Below are positions 25,290 to 34,650 of a DNA stretch of 64,000 nucleotides, one piece after another. The stretch is from Litchfieldia stipae. Lineage in GTDB: Bacteria > Bacillota > Bacilli > Bacillales > Bacillaceae_L. Under the pieces are notes generated by a model that saw only the letters and a list, made by a program, of their open reading frames with translations, ran no database searches and was not told the origin of the DNA. The position numbers and the translations under genes were made by a program. The stretch covers positions 248,001 through 312,000 of the forward strand of contig NZ_JACYHA010000002.1 of the NCBI RefSeq assembly GCF_014837155.1. Direction: 5' to 3'. Numbering within the stretch: the stretch's first letter is position 1; every line of letters starts with the position of its first letter.

Positions 25290-26887
25290 TCTTGATCACC
25301 TTTACTTTGAGTAGGAGGAGATGGGTTATTCGTATGTTCCTTCTTGATAGGTGCGGCTGTCTTTAAATATGATGGTCTTTTTTTGTTAGCCCAAATTGGA
25401 AGTCTTACAAATACATCCGTCTGATCTTCGATTAATAGAGGCGCAACTGGAGTGAGATATGAGATTCCAAACGATCTTAAGCTTGTTAAATGAATGACCA
25501 TAATTACAAGTCCTAGAAGTACACCATATAAGCCTAAAGAAGCTGCTGCTAAGATTAATATAAATCTTAAAAGTCTCGTAGCAATAGAGAAATTATATAT
25601 TGGTGATACAAAACTGGCGATTGCTGTAAAGGCAACAATAATAACTAGTACATTTGAAACAAGTCCTGCTTCAACGGCTGCTTGTCCTAACACCAATGCA
25701 CCGACAATTGATACCGTTTGTCCAACGGCTCGTGGCATTCGTATACCCGCTTCTCGGAGCACCTCAAATGTTAGTTCCATCATAAAGATTTCTACAACAG
25801 CTGGAAACGGTACGCCTTCCCTTTGAGCCTGAATGCTAATTAATAATTCTGTTGGTAATAACTCTTGATGAAAGGTAGTTAAGGCAACATAGAGTGAAGG
25901 TAATACTAACGCAATCATAAATGACATGTATCGTATAATTCGAATGAAAGTTGCCATAAAGAATGGTTGGTAATAATCTTCTGTTGCTTGAAAGAAATCA
26001 GTAAAAACAGTTGGAACTACGATAACAAATGGACTTCCATCTACAATCAGTACAACCTTCCCCTCTGCAAGCTGAGCCGAAGTACTATCTGGTCGTTCAG
26101 TATTGAAAGTTAATGGAAAGGGTGTCAAAGTCTTGTCCACAATGAATTCTTCAATATTTCCTGAATCTAAAATTAGTGAGGCATCAATCTTATTAATTCT
26201 TTCTCTCACTTCATTAAGAATGTCTTTATTAGTTATTCCATCTATATATCCTAAAGCTATTGAGGTTTTAGATTCTTTTCCAATGATGTAATTTTCAAAT
26301 TGAAGGTTATGATTCTTTAATCTTCTTCTAATTAAACTAATATTTGTCGATAAGAGTTCTGTGAACCCTTCCTTTGGACCTCTAATAATCGTTTGGGTAG
26401 AAGGCTCGTCAATTGATCTTCTGTCCTCATTAATGACTTCCAAGGCAAATGCATTTGCTTGGATTCCATCGATAACAATCACAATAAAGCCAGACAAAAT
26501 ATGCCATATGATTTGATGATAGTTTTTACAATAAGTAAATGACAGACCAGCGAAATAAGCTTTTCTTATTTGCTCAAAGTTATCCTCAGTAATATGAATA
26601 CCCTCTTCAGCATTTACACTCTCTAATGGTTTAAAGACTTGTTCAACAATTTTATTTTTTGCAACCATTGTATCTATATAGCATATTATTGCTGCTTTAT
26701 CTCCAAAAGTTACCTCTTCAATTTTAAAATCCATCGTATTTCCAAATGCTTTTTTGATTAGCTCTTTATTTTTTGTTAGATCAAACGAAAGCTCCTCTTG
26801 TTTTATATCAGTAATCATTTCATCGGTCGAAGAATGTTCTAGTTGCTTATTTTTCCTACGTTTGAAAAAAGTTCCCCTGTTATTCAT
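25286..26887 (-). CDS. Spore germination protein, GerA subunit
   Basis: 533 residues. A large cytosolic N-terminal domain (about 1-290) is followed by 5-6 membrane helices, with conserved stretches PSLYVALTTFH and REGVPFPAVVEIFMMEL. The tail is Pro/Ser-rich. The GerA subunit forms the oligomeric germinant-gated channel with B and C partners. It overlaps gerB by 8 nt and gerC by 4 nt. I cannot assign it to GerA, GerB, GerK or Ynd type by eye. Confidence 0.94.
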   Translation of the reverse strand: MNNRGTFFKRRKNKQLEHSSTDEMITDIKQEELSFDLTKNKELIKKAFGNTMDFKIEEVTFGDKAAIICYIDTMVAKNKIVEQVFKPLESVNAEEGIHITEDNFEQIRKAYFAGLSFTYCKNYHQIIWHILSGFIVIVIDGIQANAFALEVINEDRRSIDEPSTQTIIRGPKEGFTELLSTNISLIRRRLKNHNLQFENYIIGKESKTSIALGYIDGITNKDILNEVRERINKIDASLILDSGNIEEFIVDKTLTPFPLTFNTERPDSTSAQLAEGKVVLIVDGSPFVIVVPTVFTDFFQATEDYYQPFFMATFIRIIRYMSFMIALVLPSLYVALTTFHQELLPTELLISIQAQREGVPFPAVVEIFMMELTFEVLREAGIRMPRAVGQTVSIVGALVLGQAAVEAGLVSNVLVIIVAFTAIASFVSPIYNFSIATRLLRFILILAAASLGLYGVLLGLVIMVIHLTSLRSFGISYLTPVAPLLIEDQTDVFVRLPIWANKKRPSYLKTAAPIKKEHTNNPSPPTQSKGDQE

Positions 26888-28001
26888 TTGATTTCACCTT
26901 CTTAGCTTTTCTACTTGTCTTCCATAACAGTATTGGTGTGATCAACATTGGAATTACGTATTGAAATGGAAGATGAAGATAAAACGGTACAAATTTAAGC
27001 CCCTCTTGAATATGTTCTGCAAAATTGTGTGAAATGATAATCGATATATATGCGACAATCGTAGCCATAGGAAATATAAACATTCGATAGGGAATTGAAA
27101 AAACATGCTCTAGTCCTTTTAATCCTGCAAAGAAAAGTATACTAACCTTTACAATAATGCCGAACATCACCACAAATACGACAACTAAATCAACACGTTC
27201 AATAAAGTGGAGAAGTGAAATCTCTCGAGCTGCACTTAATAAAGGAAAAGTTGCCCTTCCCTTCATTTCTGCACCAAGAGTTGCGATTAAAATAACTGAG
27301 GTAAACGACAACATAAGTCCTGTGAATGAAACGGCATAAATACTTACTTTTTTTGCATTTTTGAATTGAGTGACATATGGTATGATCACCATAAAAGCAA
27401 CTAGTTCTCCGAAAGGAAAAGTCATCAAACTAGGAAATATCCCTTTTATAATCGGACCAAATCCATCTGCCATGATTGGACGTAAATTATTAAAATGCAT
27501 CTCACCTGTAAAAAGAATGAATGAACCTACAAGTAAAATAAACAGAAACACATATGGCAAGAATATTTCAGAGGTTCTACCTAAAACCTCGATTCCTAAG
27601 TACAACATATAGATAATTACTAGCATAATTGTAATTGATAGTATTTCAATTGGTGTCACTTCAAAAATAGTTGACACAATTAATTCACCAAAGTCACGCA
27701 TTACTCTAGCAGCTATATAAAAAAAATATATAATATACAATAAAGAAAGCAGTTTTCCGATATATTTCCCAAAGCAAAATGCAAGTATTTCAAATAAGTT
27801 TAAGCCTTCCTTTTTCTTTAAAATAAATACATAAAAAATGATAAGCGCTATCCCTATCCCTGAGGCTAATAAAATGGCAATCCATGCATCTTGTTTTGCT
27901 TCACTTCCAATATCAACTACGACAGCACTTCCTATTTCAAATACAAAAATAAGAATAAAGAGCTGCCACAGTGAGATTTTTTCTGTTAATTTGGGTTTCA
28001 T
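26880..28001 (-). CDS. Spore germination permease, GerB subunit (APC superfamily)
   Basis: 373 residues and about 10 membrane helices; endospore germination permease family with an ISLWQLFILIFVFEIGSA start. It binds the nutrient germinant in characterised receptors. Gene order here is B-A-C, not the usual A-B-C or A-C-B. GAGGT lies 7-8 nt before the ATG. A small two-helix protein gene lies 27 bp upstream. Confidence 0.93.
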   Translation of the reverse strand: MKPKLTEKISLWQLFILIFVFEIGSAVVVDIGSEAKQDAWIAILLASGIGIALIIFYVFILKKKEGLNLFEILAFCFGKYIGKLLSLLYIIYFFYIAARVMRDFGELIVSTIFEVTPIEILSITIMLVIIYMLYLGIEVLGRTSEIFLPYVFLFILLVGSFILFTGEMHFNNLRPIMADGFGPIIKGIFPSLMTFPFGELVAFMVIIPYVTQFKNAKKVSIYAVSFTGLMLSFTSVILIATLGAEMKGRATFPLLSAAREISLLHFIERVDLVVVFVVMFGIIVKVSILFFAGLKGLEHVFSIPYRMFIFPMATIVAYISIIISHNFAEHIQEGLKFVPFYLHLPFQYVIPMLITPILLWKTSRKAKKVKSNE

Positions 28002-28028
28002 AATCTGTACCTCACTCGTCTTACAATG

Positions 28029-28292
28029 CTACTTATTTTTCTTAATACGATAATCAATTACGATAGAATAAATAAATCCAAGCCATGCAAAGCTTGTTAC
28101 CCAATATTCTCTTGTGCCGTTAGCTGGTAACAAGTTCTCTAGAACGGAATGTAGTAATCCAGTTCCATAAAAAAACATATCAATGATTCCTAAAAAAACG
28201 ATGAAACTAACCCAAATAAACAGAAATGAAAAAGTAACAATGAGTATCAACCCCTTTATCCCAACAAATCCCTTACTTAAAATTATTACCAA
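28029..28292 (-). CDS. Small membrane protein, candidate germinant receptor D subunit
   Basis: At most 87 residues with two hydrophobic segments (about 14-38 and 65-82) and a short basic C-terminus (RIKKNK). D subunits of germinant receptors are small two-helix proteins encoded near ger operons, which fits size, topology and position. No sequence match to a named D protein is claimed. The start is uncertain: a TTG at 28292 and a TTG at 28250 are possible and neither has a clear ribosome-binding site. Confidence 0.55.
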   Translation of the reverse strand: MVIILSKGFVGIKGLILIVTFSFLFIWVSFIVFLGIIDMFFYGTGLLHSVLENLLPANGTREYWVTSFAWLGFIYSIVIDYRIKKNK

Positions 28293-28325
28293 TATACGAC
28301 AGAATATGTGAAAGCTGCTTTAAAG

Positions 28326-28370
28326 TAAAAAAAGCACCTTTATTCCCTTGTAAGGAATGTAAGGTACTTT
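28326..28370 (-). terminator. Terminator of the yodTSRQ operon
   Basis: Minus-strand AAAGTACCTT pairs with AAGGTGCTTT around a 25-nt loop, followed by a T run. Confidence 0.75.
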
Positions 28371-28389
28371 CCAGTAGACAAATGATAGA

Positions 28390-29664
28390 TTAGGTATCAG
28401 TCTTTGTTTGACACCATTGAATCATTGTTAAAGCAATAATTTCCGCGACTTCAAACACACGGTCTATTTCGATATATTCGTTAGGGAAATGGGCGACTTC
28501 TGTTGTTCCTGGGCCGAAAACAACAGTTGGTATGTCCCCAACATTCGTCAATAACCCACCATCAGTTCCCCACGGTGATGCTTCAATAATTGGCTCCTTA
28601 TTTATTATTTCCTTGTAATTTATTTTTAAAGTACTTAATAATTCATGATCAGCATCTATTGTTCCTGGTATCCAGCGTGCTCCCCACCACTCCACTTTAA
28701 CTGAATTAGTGATAAACCAAGGATCAATATACTTTAGATTAGCTACCCATTTCTCTAAACTTTCTTTCGCTTCTTCCATTGTTTCTTCAGGAATAACACC
28801 CATTCTCCCCTCAATGATGACTGAATCTGGTACTGAAGATGGCCATGAGCCTCCTTTAATGGTTCCTACATTAATTGGCACTGGTATTTGTATATTGTCA
28901 TATAAAGGATCATTAATTTGCTCGTTTCTGTTAGTCTCTAACTTTTCAATTGATTGCAACACAAGGATACTTTTTTCAATCGCACTAACACCTTCATATC
29001 GTGTTCCTCCATGAGCTGATTTTCCTGTAACGGTTAAGCGGAACCAAAGGGATCCTTGCTGCTTCGGAAAGATTTTCATATTAGTTGGCTCTGGAATAAT
29101 GGCTCCATCTGCTTTGTACCCTCTTAGAATAGCGGCTAATGTACCAGCTCCGCCACTCTCCTCTTCTATCACACTTTGAAAAATCACATCACCTTTTAAC
29201 ACAATCCCTGATTTAATAATTGCTTCTACAGCTAGAAGAAGAGAAACGGTTCCTCCCTTCATATCTGTTGAGCCTCGACCATATAATTTCCCATCCTTAA
29301 CTAAGCCTGAAAATGAATCGACATCCCATTGATCTTCTTCACCCGAAGGGACGACATCAATATGTCCATTCAAAATTAAAGACTTTCCTCCTCCGGATCC
29401 TTTTAAAGTTGCAACAACATTTTGACTTCCATTAAAAGTCTCTCTTGGTGAAACAAATGCAATATGATTTAATAATTCAGGTCCTCCTGGTACCCATGAA
29501 TCGACGTCTAATCCAAGTTCTACACATTTCTCAATCACAATAGCTTGTGCCCTGCTCTCGTACCCCTGAAGACTTTGTTCCTGTACTAATTTTTTTAGAA
29601 AGCTCACCCCTTCATTTCGATGGTTGTTCATCCAGTTGTGGATTGTATTCTTATAATCAATCAT
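28390..29664 (-). CDS. yodQ: ArgE/DapE-family deacylase YodQ
   Basis: 424 residues, M20 metallohydrolase. Zinc motifs are LNGHIDVVP, GSTDMKGG and EEESGG, with a dimerisation domain in the middle (about 200-310). In the B. subtilis kamA-yodPQRST cluster it is a candidate for removing the acetyl group from acetyl-beta-lysine or a later intermediate. That role is inferred from clustering. Last gene of a four-gene operon. Confidence 0.9.
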   Translation of the reverse strand: MIDYKNTIHNWMNNHRNEGVSFLKKLVQEQSLQGYESRAQAIVIEKCVELGLDVDSWVPGGPELLNHIAFVSPRETFNGSQNVVATLKGSGGGKSLILNGHIDVVPSGEEDQWDVDSFSGLVKDGKLYGRGSTDMKGGTVSLLLAVEAIIKSGIVLKGDVIFQSVIEEESGGAGTLAAILRGYKADGAIIPEPTNMKIFPKQQGSLWFRLTVTGKSAHGGTRYEGVSAIEKSILVLQSIEKLETNRNEQINDPLYDNIQIPVPINVGTIKGGSWPSSVPDSVIIEGRMGVIPEETMEEAKESLEKWVANLKYIDPWFITNSVKVEWWGARWIPGTIDADHELLSTLKINYKEIINKEPIIEASPWGTDGGLLTNVGDIPTVVFGPGTTEVAHFPNEYIEIDRVFEVAEIIALTMIQWCQTKTDT

Positions 29665-29677
29665 TTTTCACACTCCA

Positions 29678-30328
29678 TTATTTGAGTTTGTCAATTGTGA
29701 TATCAGCATCCGTATTATTAATTACATCCTCAACAGTTTTCGATCCCATCACTTCTATTAATTTCAGTTTCTCTTTTTCTACCTTTATCACGGCAAAATC
29801 AGTAATGATTAGATCCACACATCTACCTGAAGTTAGTGGCAAAGAACAGTTTTGAACAATTTTGGATTGGCCGTTTTTCGTTAAATGACTCATAACTACA
29901 ATAACCTTTTTGGCCTTTTGTGCAAGTTCCATTGCCCCACCCATTCCAGGTACACGTTTCCCCGGTACAATCCAATTTGCTAAATCCCCTTTTTCACTTA
30001 CTTGTAATGCTCCTAAAATCGTAATATCTATATAACCTTTCCTAATCATTCCAAATGAGATTGAACTGTCAACGTATGAAGCACCACTTATTGTTGTAAC
30101 AGGGTAACCTGCTGCATTACATAAATTCTTATCCTCAAGTCCTGAAGCAGGTGTTTTCCCTATACCCAACACACCATTCTCAGCTTGAATCATGACGTTT
30201 GTTTTATTTTCGAGAAAATTTGGTACGAGAGATGGGATGCCGATACCTAGATTTACAATATTTCCGTCCTTGATTTCCTTTGCAGCTCGCTTTGCAATTT
30301 GAATTCTTATGTCCTCTCCCATACCCAT
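29678..30328 (-). CDS. yodR: CoA-transferase subunit B, YodR
   Basis: About 216 residues. The family motif AENGVLGIG carries the catalytic Glu that forms the CoA thioester; also GASYVDSS and PGMGGAMEL. It pairs with YodS. Its start lies inside the yodS 3' end; several start codons exist (TTG 30334, ATG 30328, ATG 30322), all after AAAGGGG. It probably activates the keto acid from beta-lysine degradation. Confidence 0.92.
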   Translation of the reverse strand: MGMGEDIRIQIAKRAAKEIKDGNIVNLGIGIPSLVPNFLENKTNVMIQAENGVLGIGKTPASGLEDKNLCNAAGYPVTTISGASYVDSSISFGMIRKGYIDITILGALQVSEKGDLANWIVPGKRVPGMGGAMELAQKAKKVIVVMSHLTKNGQSKIVQNCSLPLTSGRCVDLIITDFAVIKVEKEKLKLIEVMGSKTVEDVINNTDADITIDKLK

Positions 30329-31017
30329 TTCCAATTCACCCCTTTACTTTGAATGATTTTATTAACAAAAATCCCAGGAGTAATGATTTCCTCAGGGTCT
30401 AGTTCACCTAATGGGACAATTTCTTCTACCTCAGCAATTGTAATAGTCCCAGCCATTGCAACAAGAGGATTCATATTTCGAGCCGTTTTATCATAGATAA
30501 GATTTCCAAATGGATCAGCCTTTTTAGCATAAACAATTGATACATCCGCAGTTAATGCAGGCTCGATCAAATAAGTCTTACCACCTGTATTTATCATTTT
30601 CTTTCCTTTATTCACAATTTCATTCTCAACCCCAACATCTGTAAGGATTCCACCTACCCCCACTCCACCAGCTCGAATTCTTTCTGCAAGTGTACCTTGC
30701 GGAGAAAATTCTACTTCAAGTAACCCATCATTCATAAGCTTTCCGGCTATTGGATTTGAGCCTATATGTGAGACAATCAATTTCTTTGCTTGCTGATTAC
30801 TTACCACTCTTCCAATCCCAATATGAGGGAATCCAGCATCATTACCTATTAATGTTAAATTAGTAATATGTTGAGTTAAGATCCAATCTACAATCGTTGG
30901 TGGCGTCCCTATTCCACCAAATCCGCCATACATTAGTGAACATCCGTCAGTAATAGAAACTAATGCATCATCCAGGGTTGAAATTTTTTGAAAACTGTTG
31001 GTAATTATTTTACTCAC
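30307..31017 (-). CDS. yodS: CoA-transferase subunit A, YodS
   Basis: 236 residues. Alpha-subunit signatures are MYGGFGGIGTPP near the start and SPQGTLAERIRAGG. It forms a heteromeric 3-oxoacid CoA-transferase with YodR, and the reading frames overlap. It starts with GTG, 5 bp after the yodT stop, with GGAG from the yodT end as the likely ribosome-binding site. Confidence 0.92.
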   Translation of the reverse strand: MSKIITNSFQKISTLDDALVSITDGCSLMYGGFGGIGTPPTIVDWILTQHITNLTLIGNDAGFPHIGIGRVVSNQQAKKLIVSHIGSNPIAGKLMNDGLLEVEFSPQGTLAERIRAGGVGVGGILTDVGVENEIVNKGKKMINTGGKTYLIEPALTADVSIVYAKKADPFGNLIYDKTARNMNPLVAMAGTITIAEVEEIVPLGELDPEEIITPGIFVNKIIQSKGVNWKWVWERT

Positions 31018-31022
31018 CTCAC

Positions 31023-32342
31023 TTAGATCTCCATAAGAGTTTGTTCTAATAAATCTACAAGTCTATCAATCTCATCTTGCTTAATTGTCAGAGGCGGTGC
31101 TATTAGGATAGCATCGCCTCCGTAGCCTTCAATTCCGGCTACAGCTGGGTATAATAAAAGACCATTAAACTGCGCCTTAGAGATGATTTCACTCGTTATA
31201 TCTAGGTCCTTACTAAACGGTCGTTTATTTTCTTGATTTGAAACAAACTCCATTCCTATTAATAACCCTTTTCCTCTGACATCTCCTATTATTGGAATAT
31301 GTTTTTTTAGTTCTACAAGTTTTTCATATAAATAGTCGCCCATTACATGAGCTTGATTGACAAGTTGATTTTGTTCAATATACTTGATCACTGCAAGTGA
31401 AATAGCTGAAGATTGTGGATTAGCACTATACGTATGTCCGCTCATAACAAGCTTTGAACCATTTCTAATCGGTTCAATGACTTTATCACTAACAAGTGTA
31501 GCAGCAATTGGTGTGTAACCAGCACTCATCCCTTTTCCTAATGAGACAATATCGGCTTTTATCTCCCAATGTTCCATCGCGAACATTTTTCCTGTACGGC
31601 CTATCCCTGTCATGACTTCATCTGCAATGAATAAAATATCGTGCTTATCACATATCTCTTTTATGACTTGGTAATAATTCTTGGGTGGAACCATTGCTCC
31701 ACCTGCTGCACCAACAATAGGTTCAGCAATAAATGCGGCGATATGCTCTGCTCCAATTCTATGGATCGCTTGTTCTAATTCAGACGCACATGCACTTTGA
31801 CAAGTTGGGTAGGATTGATTATAGGGACATCTGTAGCAGTATGGTGGAGAAATGGTTGGAAAGTCTTCTAATAGAGGTACAAAACGTGATCTTCTTCCAG
31901 AGTGACCTGACATTGATAAGGCACCAATCGTAATACCGTGATAACTCATCCATCGTGATAAAATTTTATTTTTACCTTTTAAGCCTTTTTCCTGCCAATA
32001 CTGAATCGCTATTTTCATGGCAGTTTCTGTCGCTTCTGAACCACTATTGACAAAAAAAGACCAGTTTGAGTGGCCACTTGAAAGTTCTGATAATTTTGCC
32101 GCTAATTGTTCAGCAGGCTCACTTGTGAATTGAGACCTATATACAAAGGAGATTTTATTGGCTTGTTCATTCATTGTTTGAATAATTTCGGGGACAGCAT
32201 GCCCAATACTCGCTGTTATTGCCCCAGATGAACCGTCTAAATACTTTTTTCCATTTGTATCAAAAAGATAAATCCCATCACCATGACTTATAATTGGATA
32301 GTCCTTGTCAAGAAAAGGTTTAATTAGATTAGTCTTTTTCAA
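31023..32342 (-). CDS. yodT: Class III aminotransferase YodT
   Basis: 439 residues, PLP-dependent. The PLP lysine is K270 in LGKGMSAGYTP; FIADEVMTGIGRTG is also seen. It has four cysteines in a short loop (C169, C172, C181, C185). First gene of the yodT-S-R-Q operon; likely transaminates beta-lysine or its acetyl derivative (inference from clustering). It starts with TTG, 9 nt after AGGAGG. The upstream region has no sigma-54 element. Confidence 0.92.
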   Translation of the reverse strand: MKKTNLIKPFLDKDYPIISHGDGIYLFDTNGKKYLDGSSGAITASIGHAVPEIIQTMNEQANKISFVYRSQFTSEPAEQLAAKLSELSSGHSNWSFFVNSGSEATETAMKIAIQYWQEKGLKGKNKILSRWMSYHGITIGALSMSGHSGRRSRFVPLLEDFPTISPPYCYRCPYNQSYPTCQSACASELEQAIHRIGAEHIAAFIAEPIVGAAGGAMVPPKNYYQVIKEICDKHDILFIADEVMTGIGRTGKMFAMEHWEIKADIVSLGKGMSAGYTPIAATLVSDKVIEPIRNGSKLVMSGHTYSANPQSSAISLAVIKYIEQNQLVNQAHVMGDYLYEKLVELKKHIPIIGDVRGKGLLIGMEFVSNQENKRPFSKDLDITSEIISKAQFNGLLLYPAVAGIEGYGGDAILIAPPLTIKQDEIDRLVDLLEQTLMEI

Positions 32343-32454
32343 TAATGTACACCTCCTACCTGAATAAATAAACTATTTCTTCTTAATAAAGGTATATGTG
32401 ATTTGATGCGAAAATCTTCTCCCTTTTTTATAAATCAAATTTCTCATGTTAAAT

Positions 32455-32480
32455 AGGTGTGAAACAATAGCTTCACACCT
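32455..32480 (-). terminator. Intrinsic terminator
   Basis: Perfect 9-bp stem AGGTGTGAA/TTCACACCT with a short loop, after the flavoprotein gene. Confidence 0.75.
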
Positions 32481-32498
32481 TCGTAACCCTTGATTTAT

Positions 32499-33410
32499 TT
32501 ATTGCTCGTTTACAAGACTTTTATGGATCCAAATAGCTGCTTGCATTCCATCGCCCATTGCAATTGTCACTTGCTCAGAGTGAACAGCGATGTCACCAGC
32601 AGCCCATATATTAGGATGACTCGTTCTTTTCGTACGAGGATCTACAATGACATGATTATTTTCCATTCTTTCAACCGAAAGTTCCTTAATCAAATCAGTG
32701 CGAACTTTATTTCCACCAAACCCAATGAAGCCTTTTTCTGCTTCAATTACTTGGCCACTTTCTAGGATAATACTCTTCAGTTCATTCGAGTTTTTGGAGA
32801 TAATTCTTTTTATCGGCTCTTTTATGTAGGTAATTCCTTTTCCAACTAATTGCGTTTGCAATTCAGCTTCTAATTCATTCCCATCATGATTAATATAGGT
32901 CAGCGAATTTGTCCATTGCATTAAAGTTAGAGCTAACTGAGCACCAACCTTACCAGCACCTAGGACAACCGTCTTTTTCCCTCTGATTTCATATCCGTCA
33001 CAATCAGGACAAACATAGACAGACAGACCTAAACATGGAATTAGGTCTTCAATATCAGATGGCAGTCTATCTAACACACCTGTTGCTAATAGAACCTTTT
33101 TTGCATAATATTGCTCTCCTGATTCACAAGAAATCTCTAGAATTTCCTGATGATCCTTTATAGCGATGACAGTATCTGTTAGAAATTGGATGCCATAGCT
33201 TCTAGCATGCTCTCTTCCAAGATTTCTAAGCGTCTCTCCACTTACACCATTTGGCCAGCCTAAGATATTATGATAATTCCTACATAATGTTGATCTTCCA
33301 AGCTTAGAATCAATCACAAGTGCTTGATGTTGATATCTTCCTAACTGAATTGCTGCTTGAAGTCCGGCAATTCCTCCACCAATTACAACACAATCATATG
33401 TTGAAACCAT
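32499..33410 (-). CDS. Thioredoxin reductase-like FAD/NAD(P) oxidoreductase
   Basis: 303 residues. FAD-binding GGGIAGLQAA at the N-terminus, a CPDCDG redox pair around residue 130, the NAD(P) fold VVLGAGKVGAQ, and a closing FAD motif IWAAGDI. It has the length and order of low-molecular-weight thioredoxin reductases, but the pair is CPDC, not the CATC of TrxB, so it may act on another small disulfide. Divergent from the P1 peptidase gene. Confidence 0.85.
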   Translation of the reverse strand: MVSTYDCVVIGGGIAGLQAAIQLGRYQHQALVIDSKLGRSTLCRNYHNILGWPNGVSGETLRNLGREHARSYGIQFLTDTVIAIKDHQEILEISCESGEQYYAKKVLLATGVLDRLPSDIEDLIPCLGLSVYVCPDCDGYEIRGKKTVVLGAGKVGAQLALTLMQWTNSLTYINHDGNELEAELQTQLVGKGITYIKEPIKRIISKNSNELKSIILESGQVIEAEKGFIGFGGNKVRTDLIKELSVERMENNHVIVDPRTKRTSHPNIWAAGDIAVHSEQVTIAMGDGMQAAIWIHKSLVNEQ

Positions 33411-33528
33411 TGATACACCTCTTCATTTAATCTCTTCTATATTCTCTGTTAAAGCCCTAAGGATATACAGCTAATTTGGATTCGATTATACTATTTCTAT
33501 TAACAGAAAATTTAGAGGAGGAATCAGT

Positions 33529-34572
33529 ATGAAACGTTTAAGGGATTATGGTGTAACCATCGGTTCATTAAAGCCAGGTCCAAAAAATAAGATAACAGAT
33601 GTTAAAGGAGTCACTGTTGGTCATTCAACAATTAGTGATGGTTCTTATAAAACAGGAGTTACATCAATCATTCCTCACGGTGGAAATGTATTTAGAGAGA
33701 AGGTCATTGCCAGTAGTTATGTCTTAAATGGATTTGGTAAAACCGTTGGAACCATTCAAATTGAGGAACTAGGGACAATAGAAACGCCCATCCTCTTAAC
33801 CAATACCTTAAGTGTACCAACATGCTCTAGTGCTCTACTTAAATATATGTTGAATCAAAATGATGATATTGGAACTACCACAGGAACGATAAATACCGTT
33901 GTCGGTGAATGCAATGATATGTATTTAAATGATATCCGTGATTTCGCTGTCAAAGAAGAACATGCATTTATTGCTTTAGAACAAGCGTCAGTTGATTTCG
34001 ATGAAGGTAATATTGGAGCTGGTACAGGCATGAAATGCTTTGGACTAAAAGGTGGTATTGGTTCTTCTTCTAGAGAAATAACCTATTATCATGGGACATA
34101 TACGATTGGTGTTCTAGCTTTAACCAATTTCGGCCAGTTACAGCACTTAACCATCGACGGGCATAAAGTTGGACCTAGGATTAAGCAATTGATCCCATCT
34201 ACACAGGAAGAAATGGACAAAGGCTCCGTCATCATAGTTATTGCGACTGATTTACCCGTTTCGGATCGACAATTACATCGTATATTGAAGAGAGCGTCTG
34301 TTGGACTAAGTAGAACTGGTTCTTATATCGGTCATGGCAGTGGAGATATTTTCATTGGTTTTTCAACAGCAAATAAGATCTCTCATTATTCAAACGAACA
34401 ATTGCAACACTTCGCTTTTATCCATGAAGAAGAAATTGAACAAGCATTTATTGGCGTTGCAGATGCAACAGAAGAAGCCATTTTAAATTCACTGCTTACT
34501 TCAAAGACTACTATTGGAAGAGACCAGCATAAATTGATTTCGTTAAGTGAATTCATTGAAGAGATCTTATAG
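33529..34572 (+). CDS. P1-family (DmpA/BapA-like) aminopeptidase
   Basis: 347 residues, self-processing Ntn hydrolase. Typical blocks are ITDVKGVTVGH at the start, GAGTGMKCFG, KGGIGSSSR and GHGSGDIF; the predicted nucleophile is Ser271 in GHGSGD, where the precursor would be cut. The family releases N-terminal D- or beta-amino acids from peptides. Beta-peptide activity is noteworthy so near a beta-lysine cluster, but a link is speculative. GAGGAGG precedes the ATG. Confidence 0.9.
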   Translation: MKRLRDYGVTIGSLKPGPKNKITDVKGVTVGHSTISDGSYKTGVTSIIPHGGNVFREKVIASSYVLNGFGKTVGTIQIEELGTIETPILLTNTLSVPTCSSALLKYMLNQNDDIGTTTGTINTVVGECNDMYLNDIRDFAVKEEHAFIALEQASVDFDEGNIGAGTGMKCFGLKGGIGSSSREITYYHGTYTIGVLALTNFGQLQHLTIDGHKVGPRIKQLIPSTQEEMDKGSVIIVIATDLPVSDRQLHRILKRASVGLSRTGSYIGHGSGDIFIGFSTANKISHYSNEQLQHFAFIHEEEIEQAFIGVADATEEAILNSLLTSKTTIGRDQHKLISLSEFIEEIL

Positions 34573-34650
34573 ATTTAAACTTTCGCATTCCGAAATAAAT
34601 TGGTATAATTTAAATAGATTGAAAATTTAATATAAAGCGAGGATACAAAC

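Noticed and set aside
25494-26291. Plus-strand open frames inside gerA
   Set aside because: Mirror frames of a conserved membrane protein; no independent support.
32343-32450. Possible sigma-54 promoter upstream of yodT
   Set aside because: A GG...GC pair exists but the spacing is 11 nt, not 10, and the TGGCAC/TTGC bases are absent.
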